Assembly: GCF_016756535.1 (NCBI RefSeq)
Contig: NZ_AP023247.1
Span: forward strand, 806,001-870,000
Origin: Mesorhizobium sp. 131-2-1
GTDB lineage: Bacteria > Pseudomonadota > Alphaproteobacteria > Rhizobiales > Rhizobiaceae
Length of the DNA stretch: 64,000 nucleotides
Reading direction: 5' to 3'
Position numbers and translations under genes: made by a program. Shown one piece after another: positions 36,149 through 49,156 of the stretch; positions within the stretch are counted from its first letter, which is position 1; each line of letters opens with the position of its first letter. The notes under the pieces are model-generated. The model was not told the DNA's origin, did no database searches, and was given only the letters and a program-made list of their open reading frames with translations.

Positions 36149-36540
36149 TCCAGGCTGTGGGCGGCTGTGGATAAGGCGGGCTGGAAAACCAGGGCCGGCC
36201 GCAGCGACTGTATCAGAAGGCTGGTTGTCCACAATTCACCCTGCTGTCAGCTTCATCCGAGGGCTGGGGACAAAAATGGGGACGGTCTTTCTTGCCTTGA
36301 TATCGTCCACAGGGCGAATGGCTTCGCGTAGGGTAGCAAGCCGCTGACTTCGCAACCGAATTTTGATCTGTCCCCAGAACTGTCCCTATCGTCCGGAGAA
36401 GCGCGCGACAATATGCTGACTGGCCTTTTCGAGCGCTTGGCGGGACAGGTCGCAACCACCACAACCAACAGACTCTTAGAATCAGAAGATTCTTTAAAAA
36501 TAAGATATTTGATTAAAGGGAAGTCTGGAGAGGCAAGCGC
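36120..36540. other. Predicted chromosomal replication origin (oriC)
   Basis: The gap between the PPSR gene and hemE holds several DnaA-box-like 9-mers: TTGTTCACA at 36132, a perfect box TTATCCACA (minus) at 36166-36174, TTGTCCACA at 36225-36233, TGGGGACAA at 36265, TCGTCCACA at 36303 and CTGTCCCCA at 36368. An AT-rich stretch (36473-36520) with three CcrM GANTC sites (36471, 36479, 36488) follows beside hemE and could be the unwinding region. Origins next to hemE are known in Caulobacter and rhizobia. Confidence 0.8.
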
Positions 36541-36543
36541 CGA

Positions 36544-37575
36544 ATGGCTGAGAAGCAGATCATGCTGGACGTCCTGAAGGGCAATACGGTCTCACCGCCG
36601 CCCATCTGGATGATGCGTCAGGCCGGCCGCTACCTGCCGGAGTATCGCGAGACCCGGAAGCGCGCCGGTTCCTTCCTCGATCTTTGCTACGACCCGGACC
36701 TTGCCGTGGAAGTGACGCTGCAGCCGATCGAGCGCTTCGGCTTCGATGCCTCGATCCTGTTCTCCGACATTCTTGTCGTGCCCAACGCGCTCGGTCGCGA
36801 CGTCCGCTTCGAGGAGGGTAGAGGGCCGATGCTGACGCCGATCTCGGCTTCGGAGATTTGGGCTCTGGAAGGCAAAACGTTTCACGTGAATCTCGAACCG
36901 GTCTACGAGACGGTTCGCCGGCTGCGTGCCAAACTGCCGGACCAGACGACGCTGATCGGCTTCTGCGGCGCGCCGTGGACGGTGGCGACCTATATGATCG
37001 CCGGCCAGGGCACGCCGGACCAGGCGCCGGCTCGGCTTTTCGCCTATCGCGAGCCGGAGGCCTTTGCCCGGCTGCTGAAAGTGCTTGCCGACCATTCGGC
37101 CGCCTATCTCATCCGCCAGATCGAGGCCGGCGCCGACGTGGTGCAGATTTTCGACTCATGGTCGGGCGTGCTCGACGATTCGTCCTTCCAGGCTTTCTGC
37201 GTCGAGCCCGTCGCCGACATTGTCAGGCAGGTGAAGGCGGTGCATCCGGATGTGCCGGTCATCGGTTTCCCGAAAGGGGCAGGCGAGCGCTATCGCGACT
37301 ACCGCGCGAAGACCGGGGTGACCGGGCTTGGCCTCGACTGGACCGTACCGCTCTCCATGGCGAAGGAGCTGCAGCGTGGCGGCGCCGTGCAGGGCAATCT
37401 CGATCCGCTCAGGCTGGTAGCCGGCGGCAAGGCGCTGGCCGAGGGCGTGGATGCCATCCTGAGGACGCTGGGCGGCGGGCCGCTGATCTTCAACCTTGGG
37501 CATGGCATCACGCCGGAGACGCCGATTGCGCATGTCGAGGCGATGGTGAAGCAGGTGCGGAGCGCGACACGCTGA
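36544..37575 (+). CDS. hemE: Uroporphyrinogen decarboxylase
   Basis: The 343-residue cytoplasmic enzyme decarboxylates uroporphyrinogen III to coproporphyrinogen III. Motifs are [28 protein letters not shown] (catalytic Asp in FSDI), [13 protein letters not shown] and [19 protein letters not shown]. It begins 4 bp past the AT-rich end of oriC, so its promoter must lie in the origin. It shares one base with the hemJ start. A parS-like sequence lies in its coding region. Confidence 0.95.
   Translation: MAEKQIMLDVLKGNTVSPPPIWMMRQAGRYLPEYRETRKRAGSFLDLCYDPDLAVEVTLQPIERFGFDASILFSDILVVPNALGRDVRFEEGRGPMLTPISASEIWALEGKTFHVNLEPVYETVRRLRAKLPDQTTLIGFCGAPWTVATYMIAGQGTPDQAPARLFAYREPEAFARLLKVLADHSAAYLIRQIEAGADVVQIFDSWSGVLDDSSFQAFCVEPVADIVRQVKAVHPDVPVIGFPKGAGERYRDYRAKTGVTGLGLDWTVPLSMAKELQRGGAVQGNLDPLRLVAGGKALAEGVDAILRTLGGGPLIFNLGHGITPETPIAHVEAMVKQVRSATR
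36878..36893. promoter_or_regulatory. parS-like site within hemE
   Basis: CGTTTCACGTGAATCT matches the centre TTTCACGTGAA of the parS consensus TGTTTCACGTGAAACA, with changes at both ends. Weak compared with the sites near mnmG. Confidence 0.45.
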
Positions 37576-38111
37576 TGGCTGAGATGGAGAACACCAACAG
37601 CACCGGCCAGGCAATGAAGCGCATGGTGGTCGGCATCGCCGCTTTGGGCGTGCTGACCGCGCTGCTCTTTTTCGTGGCGCCGGACGGTTTCTACCTCTGG
37701 GCCAAGGCCATCCATGTCATCGCCGTCATCTCCTGGATGGCCGGCATGCTCTATCTGCCGCGGCTCTTCGTCTATCACGCCGATGCCGAGAAGGGGTCGG
37801 CGCAGTCGGAGACCTTCAAGGTGATGGAGCGCCGGCTGCTCAGGGCCATCATCAATCCGGCGATGACCGCGACCTGGGTCTTCGGCCTCTGGCTGGCGTG
37901 GAAGGGATTCGGTTTCCATGGCGGCTGGCTGCACGCCAAGATCGGCGCGGTGTTCCTGCTTTCGGCGTTGCATGGCTATCTCGCCGGCGCGGTGCGCAAA
38001 TTCGCCGAGGACCGCAACGAAAAGCCGGCGCGCCACTGGCGGATCGTCAACGAGATCCCCACATTGCTGATGATCGTCATCGTCATCTTGGTCATCGTGA
38101 AGCCGTTCTGA
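37575..38111 (+). CDS. hemJ: Protoporphyrinogen oxidase HemJ
   Basis: The 178-residue protein has about four membrane spans (FVAPDGFYLWAKAIHVIAVISWMAGMLYLPRLFVYHA; INPAMTATWVFGLWL; AKIGAVFLLSALHGYLAGAV; LLMIVIVILVIVKPF). The conserved His in AIHVIAVISWMAGMLYLPRL is a HemJ hallmark. It oxidises protoporphyrinogen IX late in haem synthesis. It starts on the last base of hemE, so the two are co-translated. Confidence 0.9.
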   Translation: MAEMENTNSTGQAMKRMVVGIAALGVLTALLFFVAPDGFYLWAKAIHVIAVISWMAGMLYLPRLFVYHADAEKGSAQSETFKVMERRLLRAIINPAMTATWVFGLWLAWKGFGFHGGWLHAKIGAVFLLSALHGYLAGAVRKFAEDRNEKPARHWRIVNEIPTLLMIVIVILVIVKPF

Positions 38112-38279
38112 GGCTTCCCACGACGGCGCAAAAGGCGGCTTGCTCTTTCAGACGACCGACGATAAAAGACGGGTCTTCCTTCCCGTCATGCGCCGCCCCA
38201 TTTTTTCGCTTTCGGCCGCGCCCGGCATTTGTCGCATCCAGCCGATTTTTCTCCCCAAAGCCTACCCAGAGTCCATCTA

Positions 38280-39545
<1,266 letters not shown>

Positions 39546-39551
39546 TTGGAC

Positions 39552-39576
39552 AAGGCGGGGGAGCACCCCTCGCCTT
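39552..39576. terminator. Hairpin between convergent rho and yyaL-like genes
   Basis: AAGGCG and CGCCTT close an imperfect stem with extra GGG/CCC pairs; it starts 7 bp past the rho stop. The T-tract is weak. Confidence 0.5.
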
Positions 39577-39579
39577 CGT

Positions 39580-41598
<2,019 letters not shown>

Positions 41599-41659
41599 GA
41601 CGGCAAGCTCGGTTAACGAAGTTGCGCGGGAAGCTAGGGCGGTTCGGTAGAGCGGGCAA

Positions 41660-42985
41660 ATGATTTCGGGCGATTCCATCGTAGCACTGTCCAGCGGGCG
41701 TCTGCCGGCCGGCATTGCCGTCATCCGTATCTCTGGTCCGAAGACTCGATTCGTAGTCGAAACGATTGCCGGATCCGCTGTTAAGGAGCGTCGTGCGGCC
41801 TATCGCAAGCTGACGGCCGCTGATGGATCGGTGATCGACCGCGGTTTGGTTCTGTTCTTGCCGGGACCCGGCAGTTTTACGGGCGAGGACATTGCCGAGT
41901 TCCAGGTTCATGGCGGCCGCGCCGTGGCGGCCAAGATGCTGGAGACGATCGCCGGCTTCGACGGCGTAAGACTTGCCGAACCCGGCGAGTTCACGCGCCG
42001 CGCCTTTCTCAACGGCAGGCTCGACCTGGTCGAAACCGAGGCGCTGGCCGATCTTGTCAACGCCGAGACCGAGGCGCAGCGGCGCTTTGCGGTGCGCAAT
42101 GCCGAGGGAGCGCAAAGCCAGCTCTACGCCGGCTGGCGCCGGCGGCTGATCCATGCGCGGGCGATGATCGAGGCCGAGATCGACTTTGCCGATGAGGAAG
42201 ACGTGCCCGGCTCCGTTTCGGAGACGGTTTGGTCGGATGTGCGGGCGATGATCGGCGAAATCGATCGCCATATCGATGGCTTCCGGTCGGCCGAGATCAT
42301 CCGCGACGGGTTCGAGGTGGTTATCCTCGGCGCACCAAATGCTGGAAAGTCCAGCCTGTTCAACGCCCTCGCCCGGCGCGAGGCGGCGATCGTTACCGAC
42401 GAGCCCGGGACGACGCGCGACTTGCTCGAAGTGGTTCTGGATCTCGACGGCATGCGGGTCCGGATCGTTGACACCGCCGGTCTGCGTGAGGCGGCGGGCA
42501 AGGTGGAAGCGATCGGCATCGAAAGGGCACGGACGAAGGCGGGTGGCGCCGACCTCCTGCTTCTGCTCGAAGATATGGCGGTGCCCGTCGATGCCGGCGC
42601 GGTGCCGTCCGATGCGCCATTGCTGAGGATCGGCACGAAGGCGGACCTGGTCGGAGACGGGCAGTTGGCTGCTCGCTCGGCGGTCTATGACGCGGTGATC
42701 TCGACCAGGGATGGCACCGGGCTGGCAGAATTGCTGGCCGAGATCGGCAACCGCGCGGCCGCGGCTGTCGGCGACATTGGCGATGTCCTGCCGTCGCGGC
42801 TGCGCCATGTCGAATTGCTCAGGGAGACGGAGGGCTTCCTGGCGGCGGCGCTGTCGGACCAGGGACAGGAACTGCGGGCTGAGGAGCTTCGTCTGGCTGC
42901 GGGTCGGCTCGGGCGAATCACCGGGGCGGTCGACGTGGAGGACCTGCTCGACGTCATCTTCTCGCAATTCTGCATCGGTAAATGA
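41660..42985 (+). CDS. mnmE: tRNA uridine-5-carboxymethylaminomethyl modification GTPase
   Basis: The 441-residue GTPase modifies U34 of certain tRNAs together with MnmG. An N-terminal tetrahydrofolate-binding domain (SSGRLPAGIAVIRISGP), a helical middle and a G domain from about 210 (GAPNAGKSSLFNAL, DEPGTTRD, DTAG, TKADL) are visible. The C-terminus is CIGK, with the catalytic Cys. It is the first gene of the mnmE-mnmG-rsmG-parA-parB row. Its stop lies in a parS-like site. Confidence 0.95.
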   Translation: MISGDSIVALSSGRLPAGIAVIRISGPKTRFVVETIAGSAVKERRAAYRKLTAADGSVIDRGLVLFLPGPGSFTGEDIAEFQVHGGRAVAAKMLETIAGFDGVRLAEPGEFTRRAFLNGRLDLVETEALADLVNAETEAQRRFAVRNAEGAQSQLYAGWRRRLIHARAMIEAEIDFADEEDVPGSVSETVWSDVRAMIGEIDRHIDGFRSAEIIRDGFEVVILGAPNAGKSSLFNALARREAAIVTDEPGTTRDLLEVVLDLDGMRVRIVDTAGLREAAGKVEAIGIERARTKAGGADLLLLLEDMAVPVDAGAVPSDAPLLRIGTKADLVGDGQLAARSAVYDAVISTRDGTGLAELLAEIGNRAAAAVGDIGDVLPSRLRHVELLRETEGFLAAALSDQGQELRAEELRLAAGRLGRITGAVDVEDLLDVIFSQFCIGK

Positions 42986-42998
42986 CTCACGTGAAACA
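42983..42998. promoter_or_regulatory. parS-like site 1
   Basis: TGACTCACGTGAAACA differs from the consensus TGTTTCACGTGAAACA at two positions on the left side. It overlaps the mnmE stop codon. Confidence 0.7.
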
Positions 42999-43022
42999 TT
43001 GCCGGGCATCGTTCGATGTGGG

Positions 43023-43038
43023 TGACTCACGTGAAACA
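43023..43038. promoter_or_regulatory. parS-like site 2
   Basis: This is a second identical TGACTCACGTGAAACA, 40 bp from the first, so the pair is a direct repeat. Confidence 0.7.
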
Positions 43039-43061
43039 CCGGGGCCGGACGCCGACAGGAT

Positions 43062-43077
43062 TGTTTCACGTGAAACG
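43062..43077. promoter_or_regulatory. parS site 3
   Basis: TGTTTCACGTGAAACG matches the ParB-binding consensus at 15 of 16 positions. It lies between mnmE and mnmG. Confidence 0.92.
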
Positions 43078-43154
43078 ACTCCGCCCTTACGTTCTTGACA
43101 GCGGTGCCGCGCAGGGACATGTCTCCGGCAACTTCAGGCTTTGGAATCGAAAAA

Positions 43155-45029
43155 ATGAACGATCACTATGATGTGGTTGTGGTGGGCGGTGGCCATGCCG
43201 GCTGCGAGGCGGCAAGCGCTGCCGCGCGCGCCGGGGCCAAGACGGCGCTGGTGACACTGCGCTTCGACACGATCGGCGTCATGTCCTGCAATCCTGCGAT
43301 CGGAGGTCTTGGCAAGGGACATCTGGTGCGCGAGATCGACGCGATGGACGGGCTGATGGGTCGCATCGCCGATGCGGCTGGCATCCAGTTCCGTTTGCTC
43401 AACCGCCGCAAGGGTCCGGCCGTGCGCGGTCCGCGCACGCAGGCCGACCGCAAGCTCTATCGGCTGGCCATGCAGGCCGCGATCCGTGAACAGGCCGATC
43501 TCGATGTGGTCGAGGGCGAGGTCCTGGATTTTGAGATCAATGACGGCCGTGTCTCGGCTGTGCTCCTCGCGGGCGATCGCAAGTTGGCCTGCGGCGCCGT
43601 GGTGCTGACCACCGGCACCTTCCTGCGCGGGTTGATCCATATCGGCGAAAGGAAGATCGTCGCCGGCCGCATGAACGAGCAGGCCAGCCTCGGCCTGTCG
43701 GCGACGATGAGCCGTGCTGGATTTGCGCTGGGTCGGCTCAAGACCGGCACGCCACCGCGGCTCGATGGCCGCACCATTGACTGGGCCTCGCTGGAAAGCC
43801 AAGCGGCGGATGAAGATCCAGTGCCGTTCTCGCTCATGACCGATGCCATCCAGAACCCGCAGATTCATTGCGGCATCACGCGCACGACGCCGGCGACGCA
43901 TGAGCTGATCCGCGCCAATCTCGGCCGCTCGGCGATGTATTCCGGCTCGATTGAGGGCGTTGGACCGCGCTATTGCCCCTCCATCGAAGACAAGATCGTC
44001 AAATTCGGCGATCGTGAAGGCCATCAGATCTTTCTCGAGCCGGAAGGGCTCGACGACGACACCGTCTACCCGAACGGCATCTCGACTTCGCTGCCGGAAG
44101 ACGTGCAACTCGACATCTTGAAGACGATCCCCGGCCTGGAACGGGCGACCATGCTGCAGCCGGGCTATGCCATCGAATACGATCACGTCGATCCGCGCGA
44201 ATTGCTGCCTACGCTGGAGACGAAGCGGGTCGGCGGCCTGTTCCTCGCCGGGCAGATCAACGGCACGACCGGCTATGAAGAGGCCGGCGCGCAAGGTTTG
44301 CTTGCCGGGCTCAACGCCGCGCGCAAGGCAGCCGCGAGCGAGCAGATCGTGCTCAGCCGCACCGAAGCCTATATCGGCGTCATGGTTGACGACCTAACCA
44401 GCCGCGGCATTGCCGAGCCCTATCGCATGTTTACCTCGCGGGCCGAGTTCCGGCTTTCGCTGCGGGCCGACAATGCCGACGAGCGGCTGACGCCGATGGC
44501 GGACCGGCTAGGAATCGCTTCACCGGGGCGGATGCGGCGCTTCAACGACATGAACGAGGAGCTTGCAAAGGCGAGGGAGCTGACATCGAGCGTTCTCTTC
44601 ACGCCTAACGAAGCGGCACGCCACGGGCTGGAGATCAACAGGGACGGCGTGCGCCGCTCCGCCTATGAACTGCTCGCCTATCCCGGTGTCGATCTGGCCT
44701 GGCTGGCCCGCATCGAGCCGCGCTTCGCGGCGATCGATGGCAAAACCGCCGAGCGTCTCGAAACGGAGGCGAAATATTCGGTCTATCTGGATCGCCAGCA
44801 AGCCGACGTGGCGCAGATCAGGCATGAGGAAGGCCGGCTGATCCCAGAGTCGCTTGATTTCGCCGATGTGCCCGGCCTGTCCAATGAGTTGAAGCAGAAG
44901 ATGAAGACGCGGCAGCCGCGCTCCATCGCCGATGCGCAGCGCATGGAAGGGATGACGCCGGCGGCACTCGCAATCATCGTCGCGCATGTCCGCAACGCCG
45001 AGGCCGCCGCGCAGAGGCATGTCGCGTGA
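43155..45029 (+). CDS. mnmG: tRNA uridine-5-carboxymethylaminomethyl modification FAD protein
   Basis: The 624-residue MnmG/GidA has an FAD motif [20 protein letters not shown] at the N-terminus, [39 protein letters not shown] and the C-terminal helical domain. With MnmE it installs cmnm5 on U34. The start is ATG 43155; the frame extends upstream to 43095 through parS DNA without RBS. The stop overlaps rsmG. Confidence 0.95.
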   Translation: MNDHYDVVVVGGGHAGCEAASAAARAGAKTALVTLRFDTIGVMSCNPAIGGLGKGHLVREIDAMDGLMGRIADAAGIQFRLLNRRKGPAVRGPRTQADRKLYRLAMQAAIREQADLDVVEGEVLDFEINDGRVSAVLLAGDRKLACGAVVLTTGTFLRGLIHIGERKIVAGRMNEQASLGLSATMSRAGFALGRLKTGTPPRLDGRTIDWASLESQAADEDPVPFSLMTDAIQNPQIHCGITRTTPATHELIRANLGRSAMYSGSIEGVGPRYCPSIEDKIVKFGDREGHQIFLEPEGLDDDTVYPNGISTSLPEDVQLDILKTIPGLERATMLQPGYAIEYDHVDPRELLPTLETKRVGGLFLAGQINGTTGYEEAGAQGLLAGLNAARKAAASEQIVLSRTEAYIGVMVDDLTSRGIAEPYRMFTSRAEFRLSLRADNADERLTPMADRLGIASPGRMRRFNDMNEELAKARELTSSVLFTPNEAARHGLEINRDGVRRSAYELLAYPGVDLAWLARIEPRFAAIDGKTAERLETEAKYSVYLDRQQADVAQIRHEEGRLIPESLDFADVPGLSNELKQKMKTRQPRSIADAQRMEGMTPAALAIIVAHVRNAEAAAQRHVA

Positions 45030-45663
45030 GCGCTGCCTCATGGGAGAGCCTGCAAGAAGCGGCAGGCCCGGTTTCACGTGAAACATTCGAACGCCTGGTA
45101 GCGTTCGAACAGGTCTTCTTGAAATGGAACCGCAGCATCAATCTTGCCGCGCCGTCGACGCTGGACGATGCCTGGCGCCGGCACATTCTGGACAGCGCCC
45201 AGCTCGCCCGAATCGAGCCCACGGCCAGGCGCTGGGTCGACCTCGGCTCGGGCGGCGGCTTTCCCGGCCTGGTGCTTGGTTTCCTGCTTGCCGAGCGCAC
45301 GGGCGCCTCGATCGACCTGGTCGAAAGCAACCGCAAGAAGGCTTCGTTCCTGCAAGCCGTCATCGGCCAGTTCGGCCTGCCGGCGCGTGTGGTCGCGCGG
45401 CGCATCGACGACAGCTATCCGCTTGTTTTGGAACCGGAAATCGTAACCGCGCGGGCGCTTGCGGCGCTGCCGGCGCTGCTCGATCTGGCGGCGCCCTGGC
45501 TGACCAACGGGGCGCGCGCGCTCTTCCATAAAGGCCGGGATTACCGCGCCGAAGTGGAAGAAAGCACTCACCGCTGGGCCTTCGATCTGGTAGAACATCC
45601 AAGCATGACCGACCCCCACGGCGTCATCCTGGAAATAACCGATCTGCGACCGGCGAAACCGTA

Positions 45664-45664
<1 letters not shown>
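45026..45664 (+). CDS. rsmG: 16S rRNA (guanine527-N7)-methyltransferase
   Basis: The 212-residue SAM methyltransferase has the SAM loop [22 protein letters not shown] and the family motif [21 protein letters not shown] 45026 overlaps the mnmG stop. A parS site (45070-45085) is embedded early and encodes PVSRET. The stop TAA shares a base with parA's start. Confidence 0.94.
45070..45085. promoter_or_regulatory. parS site 4 (within rsmG)
   Basis: GGTTTCACGTGAAACA matches the consensus at 15 of 16 positions and lies inside the coding sequence of rsmG. Confidence 0.9.
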
Positions 45665-46482
<818 letters not shown>

Positions 46483-46533
46483 TGCCGCTCCCCTTTTGAC
46501 GCCGATTCGATACCGAAACGATCTGGACAGATT

Positions 46534-47418
46534 ATGAGTGAAGACCTTTCAAGAAAGAGACTTGGCCGTGGCCTTGCGGCGCTGATCGGCGAGATCGACC
46601 GTCCGGCAGTCCCGGAAAAGCAGAGCATGGCGGCCGACGGCAAGGTGCCGATCGAATTCGTCAGCCCCAATCCGAAGAACCCGCGCCGGCATTTCGGCGA
46701 AGCCGAGCTCACCGATCTGGCGCAGTCGATCCGCGAGCACGGCGTGGTGCAGCCGGTGGTGGCGCGGCCTTCGCCGACGCAGCCCGGCCGCTACGAGATC
46801 ATCGCTGGTGAGCGGCGCTGGCGGGCGGCGCAGCGCGCCGGCCTGACCGAGCTGCCGATCATCGTGCGCGAGGTCAACGACCGCACGGCGCTGGAGCTGG
46901 CGATCATCGAGAACGTCCAGCGCGCCGACCTCAACCCGGTCGAGGAGGCGCAGGGCTATCAGCAATTGATCGACGAGCACGGCTATACCCAGGCCGATCT
47001 CGGCCAGGTGATCGGCAAGAGCCGCAGCCATGTCGCCAACACGCTGCGACTCCTGAAGCTGCCCAACGTCATCCACGACATGCTGGTCGACGGCGCGCTG
47101 TCGGCGGGGCATGCCCGCACGCTGGTGACGGCCGAGGATCCGGCCGGGCTGGCCAAGCGCATCGTCGAGGAAGGGCTTTCGGTGCGTCAGGCCGAAGCGC
47201 TGGCGCAGATGCCGGCAGGTCCGACGCCGGCCAAGGCAAAGAAGGCCGAGCCGGCTGAGAAGGACCCCGATACGCTGGCGCTGGAGAAGCTGCTCACCGA
47301 TACGATCGGCATGATCGTCTCGATCGAGCACAAGGAGCGCGGCGGTACAATTCGCGTCAACTACCGGACGCTGGACCAGCTCGACGAGCTCTGCCGGCGG
47401 CTGAAAGACGAGCGGTAG
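46534..47418 (+). CDS. parB: Chromosome partitioning protein ParB
   Basis: The 294-residue protein has the N-terminal ParA-interacting start RKRLGRGLAALIG. The CTP-binding ParB/Srx domain follows (SPNPKNPRRHFGEAEL, GERRWRAAQRAGL box) and an HTH (YTQADLGQVIGKSRSHVANTLRLLKL). The C-terminus is the dimerisation domain. It binds the parS sites near 43000 and 45070. An intrinsic terminator follows 86 bp later. Confidence 0.95.
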   Translation: MSEDLSRKRLGRGLAALIGEIDRPAVPEKQSMAADGKVPIEFVSPNPKNPRRHFGEAELTDLAQSIREHGVVQPVVARPSPTQPGRYEIIAGERRWRAAQRAGLTELPIIVREVNDRTALELAIIENVQRADLNPVEEAQGYQQLIDEHGYTQADLGQVIGKSRSHVANTLRLLKLPNVIHDMLVDGALSAGHARTLVTAEDPAGLAKRIVEEGLSVRQAEALAQMPAGPTPAKAKKAEPAEKDPDTLALEKLLTDTIGMIVSIEHKERGGTIRVNYRTLDQLDELCRRLKDER

Positions 47419-47504
47419 GTCGTTGAGGCGGCAGGCTATTTAGCCGGCAAATAAACTTCAGGCTTAGGAACAAGCGAGCCTGATATATTGGTGATAGACT
47501 GTAC

Positions 47505-47532
47505 AAAGGCCGGCGGCTCCGCCGGCCTTTTT
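47505..47532 (+). terminator. Rho-independent terminator of the parAB operon
   Basis: A perfect stem AAGGCCGGCGG/CCGCCGGCCTT with loop CTC-like centre ends in TTTTTC. Confidence 0.9.
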
Positions 47533-47677
47533 CGTTGGCGGCGGCGATTGGCTATAGCGACAGACCAGACGGTTGCGAAGGAATTGGCAGTCATAGCCGT
47601 CTATGCCGCGACGCCAAGGCATAGCAACAGTTCGGAATTCTTTTCTGCCGCACTTTCTGGCAGTCGTCACGGCATGG

Positions 47678-48788
47678 CAACTGTGTTCATGCGAAGGCCG
47701 TTTTGTCTCGAATGATGGCATTGAGAGTGACTAGGAGCTTCCTTGCGACAGCGACGATGGCAAGTTTCTTCGATCCGGAGCGCGCGGCGAGCGCAGTGTA
47801 GAAAGTTCTGAAGCGATCGTTGGCGCGGATGGCGCCCAGCGCCGCCATGTAGAGGGCGCGGCGCACGCGCGGGCGGCCACCGCTGATCTTGCTCTTGCGC
47901 TTGGCCTTGCCGCTCTCGTTGTCGAGCGGGGCAAGGCCTGCAAGTGCCGCGATCGACTTGGGCGAGCGCCGGCCGAGCTCGGGCATGTGGGCCAGCAGCG
48001 AAAGCGCGGTGATGGTGGAGACGCCTGGTACAGAGACCATCAGCGTGTAGTCGAGAGCGGTGTCCTCGGCTTCGCGAATGGCTTTGGCAATCCGGCTTTC
48101 GAGTGCATCGATGCGTGTGTCGAAGTCGGCGATCAGACTTTCAGTCTCGGTTATGACGTCCTCATCGAAGGCCTCGCTGAGATATCTCTTCAACCTTGCC
48201 CGGATCTCAACAAGATGGTCGCGGTGGCGGGCAAGCGACTGAAGGCGTTCGCCTTTCTCGCAAGGTGCCGCCTCGGCCGCAGGCTGGTAGCGACGACCGT
48301 AGCTGCTCAGCATCCGGGCATCGAGACGATCGGTCTTGGCGCGCTGGGTCGCCGACTTCGCGTAGTGGTGGGTGTGCGCCGGATTGTGCCGCGAGAACGC
48401 AATGCCGGCCTTGCCCAGCGCATGGCGCAGCAGCCGGTCATGGACCCCGGTCGCCTCCATGACAACGAAGTCACGACCAGCGCAAAGGCCTGCCACATAG
48501 GCTTCTATCGCTTCAGCCTGGTTGGCGATCCGCTGGTAGCGGCCGCTTGCCTCATCAAAGAAGTCGAGCCTCGCTTTGGAGATGTCGCAGCCGACATAGT
48601 TCTGCACTATCATGGCCATGCCTCTTCCTGTGGTGCGGGGTCTGCTGAAGACAGCCCCGTGCAACTGTTCAGGTTGATGGTTCATTGGTGGGAAGGGACC
48701 GAGCCATGCCGCGGCCTGTCCTCGAAGGGACGACCAGGATCCTCTCGGCCTCCTTCCCACTTCAACCATAGCACTGAGCAAACACACA
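47678..48788 (-). mobile_element. IS110-family insertion sequence with bridge RNA leader
   Basis: The element is 1,111 bp between GG dinucleotides on the plus strand (47676-47677 and 48789-48790; CC in the element's own sense). That is the core shared by target and donor. It has no inverted terminal repeats, a long 5' non-coding end of about 170 bp and only about 9 bp after the transposase. This is the layout of the IS110 group rather than IS1111. Confidence 0.88.
47687..48619 (-). CDS. IS110-family transposase (DEDD recombinase)
   Basis: The 310-residue protein has an N-terminal RuvC-like DEDD domain (D in GCDISKARLDF, E in VMEATGV, KTDRLDARML with the last two acidic residues). The C-terminal transposase_20 domain has the serine-containing VPGVSTITALSLLAHMPELG and SGKAKRKSKISGGRPRVRRALYMAALGA. 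The start is ATG 48619 after AGGAAGAGG; ATG 48613 also fits. It works with the bridge RNA encoded just upstream. It appears intact. Confidence 0.9.
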   Translation of the reverse strand: MAMIVQNYVGCDISKARLDFFDEASGRYQRIANQAEAIEAYVAGLCAGRDFVVMEATGVHDRLLRHALGKAGIAFSRHNPAHTHHYAKSATQRAKTDRLDARMLSSYGRRYQPAAEAAPCEKGERLQSLARHRDHLVEIRARLKRYLSEAFDEDVITETESLIADFDTRIDALESRIAKAIREAEDTALDYTLMVSVPGVSTITALSLLAHMPELGRRSPKSIAALAGLAPLDNESGKAKRKSKISGGRPRVRRALYMAALGAIRANDRFRTFYTALAARSGSKKLAIVAVARKLLVTLNAIIRDKTAFA

Positions 48789-48790
48789 GG
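48625..48790 (-). ncRNA. Predicted bridge RNA of the IS110 element
   Basis: Read on the minus strand, a stem GTGGGAAGG/CCTTCCCAC (48752-48760 with 48688-48696) plus CCGAG/CTCGG closes a target loop. Its 5' side carries GAGGATCC (48737-48744) and its 3' side CGGCATGG (48704-48711), around a small GTCC-GGAC hairpin. These match the left target GAGGATCC and the complement of CCATGCCG on the right. A second loop has ACAGTTGC (48661-48668), matching the element's right end, and CACAGG (48627-48632), pairing with its left end, around a GGGG/CCCC hairpin. The donor guide overlaps the transposase ribosome binding site. Confidence 0.85.
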
Positions 48791-48818
48791 ATCCTCGGGT
48801 CAAGCCCGAGGATGACGA

Positions 48819-49156
48819 CGCTTTTGACGGACAGGCGCCCCACCTATGGTCTACCGACAATCCCCCTCTGCGAGCCGAGAAGGGGGAGATCGATCAATCG
48901 CAGCCGCGCAGCTTGCCGGCGCCTCGGACAGATCGGTCTTTGCGGGACTGTGGCACCTCGGCCCCGACGGGTTCCGCGTCGGAGCCCTCGGCTTGACAGT
49001 ACAGGCTAACGGCGTACCCTCTTTTAGGTACAACTAAAATTATGCCCTAGCGTGCCGGTCAGTCGCGGTGAGGGCTATCTGCCGTTCCTGCAAGATTCGT
49101 GAATGGCACCGCCTCGCCTTACCGATATGCCGATGCGCCTGATTTGGGAGGTGTAA
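48819..49156. other. Gene-free stretch
   Basis: The stretch holds a hairpin TCCCCCT/AGGGGGA at 48861-48887, a fragment of repeat family B, and then nothing I recognise up to the DUF1326 gene. ORFs here are short and unsupported. Confidence 0.4.

Larger units (their letters stand above)
47666..48818. repeat. Repeat family A, right arm, interrupted by the IS110-family element
   Basis: GTCACGGCATGG at 47666-47677 continues as ATCCTCGGGTCAAGCCCGAG to GATGACGA at 48791-48818, once the IS is removed. The left arm is degenerate (47603-47650). Confidence 0.75.

Noticed and set aside
48846..49037. A 63-codon ORF after the IS110 element
   Set aside because: It has no RBS or domain and spans a family B hairpin fragment.
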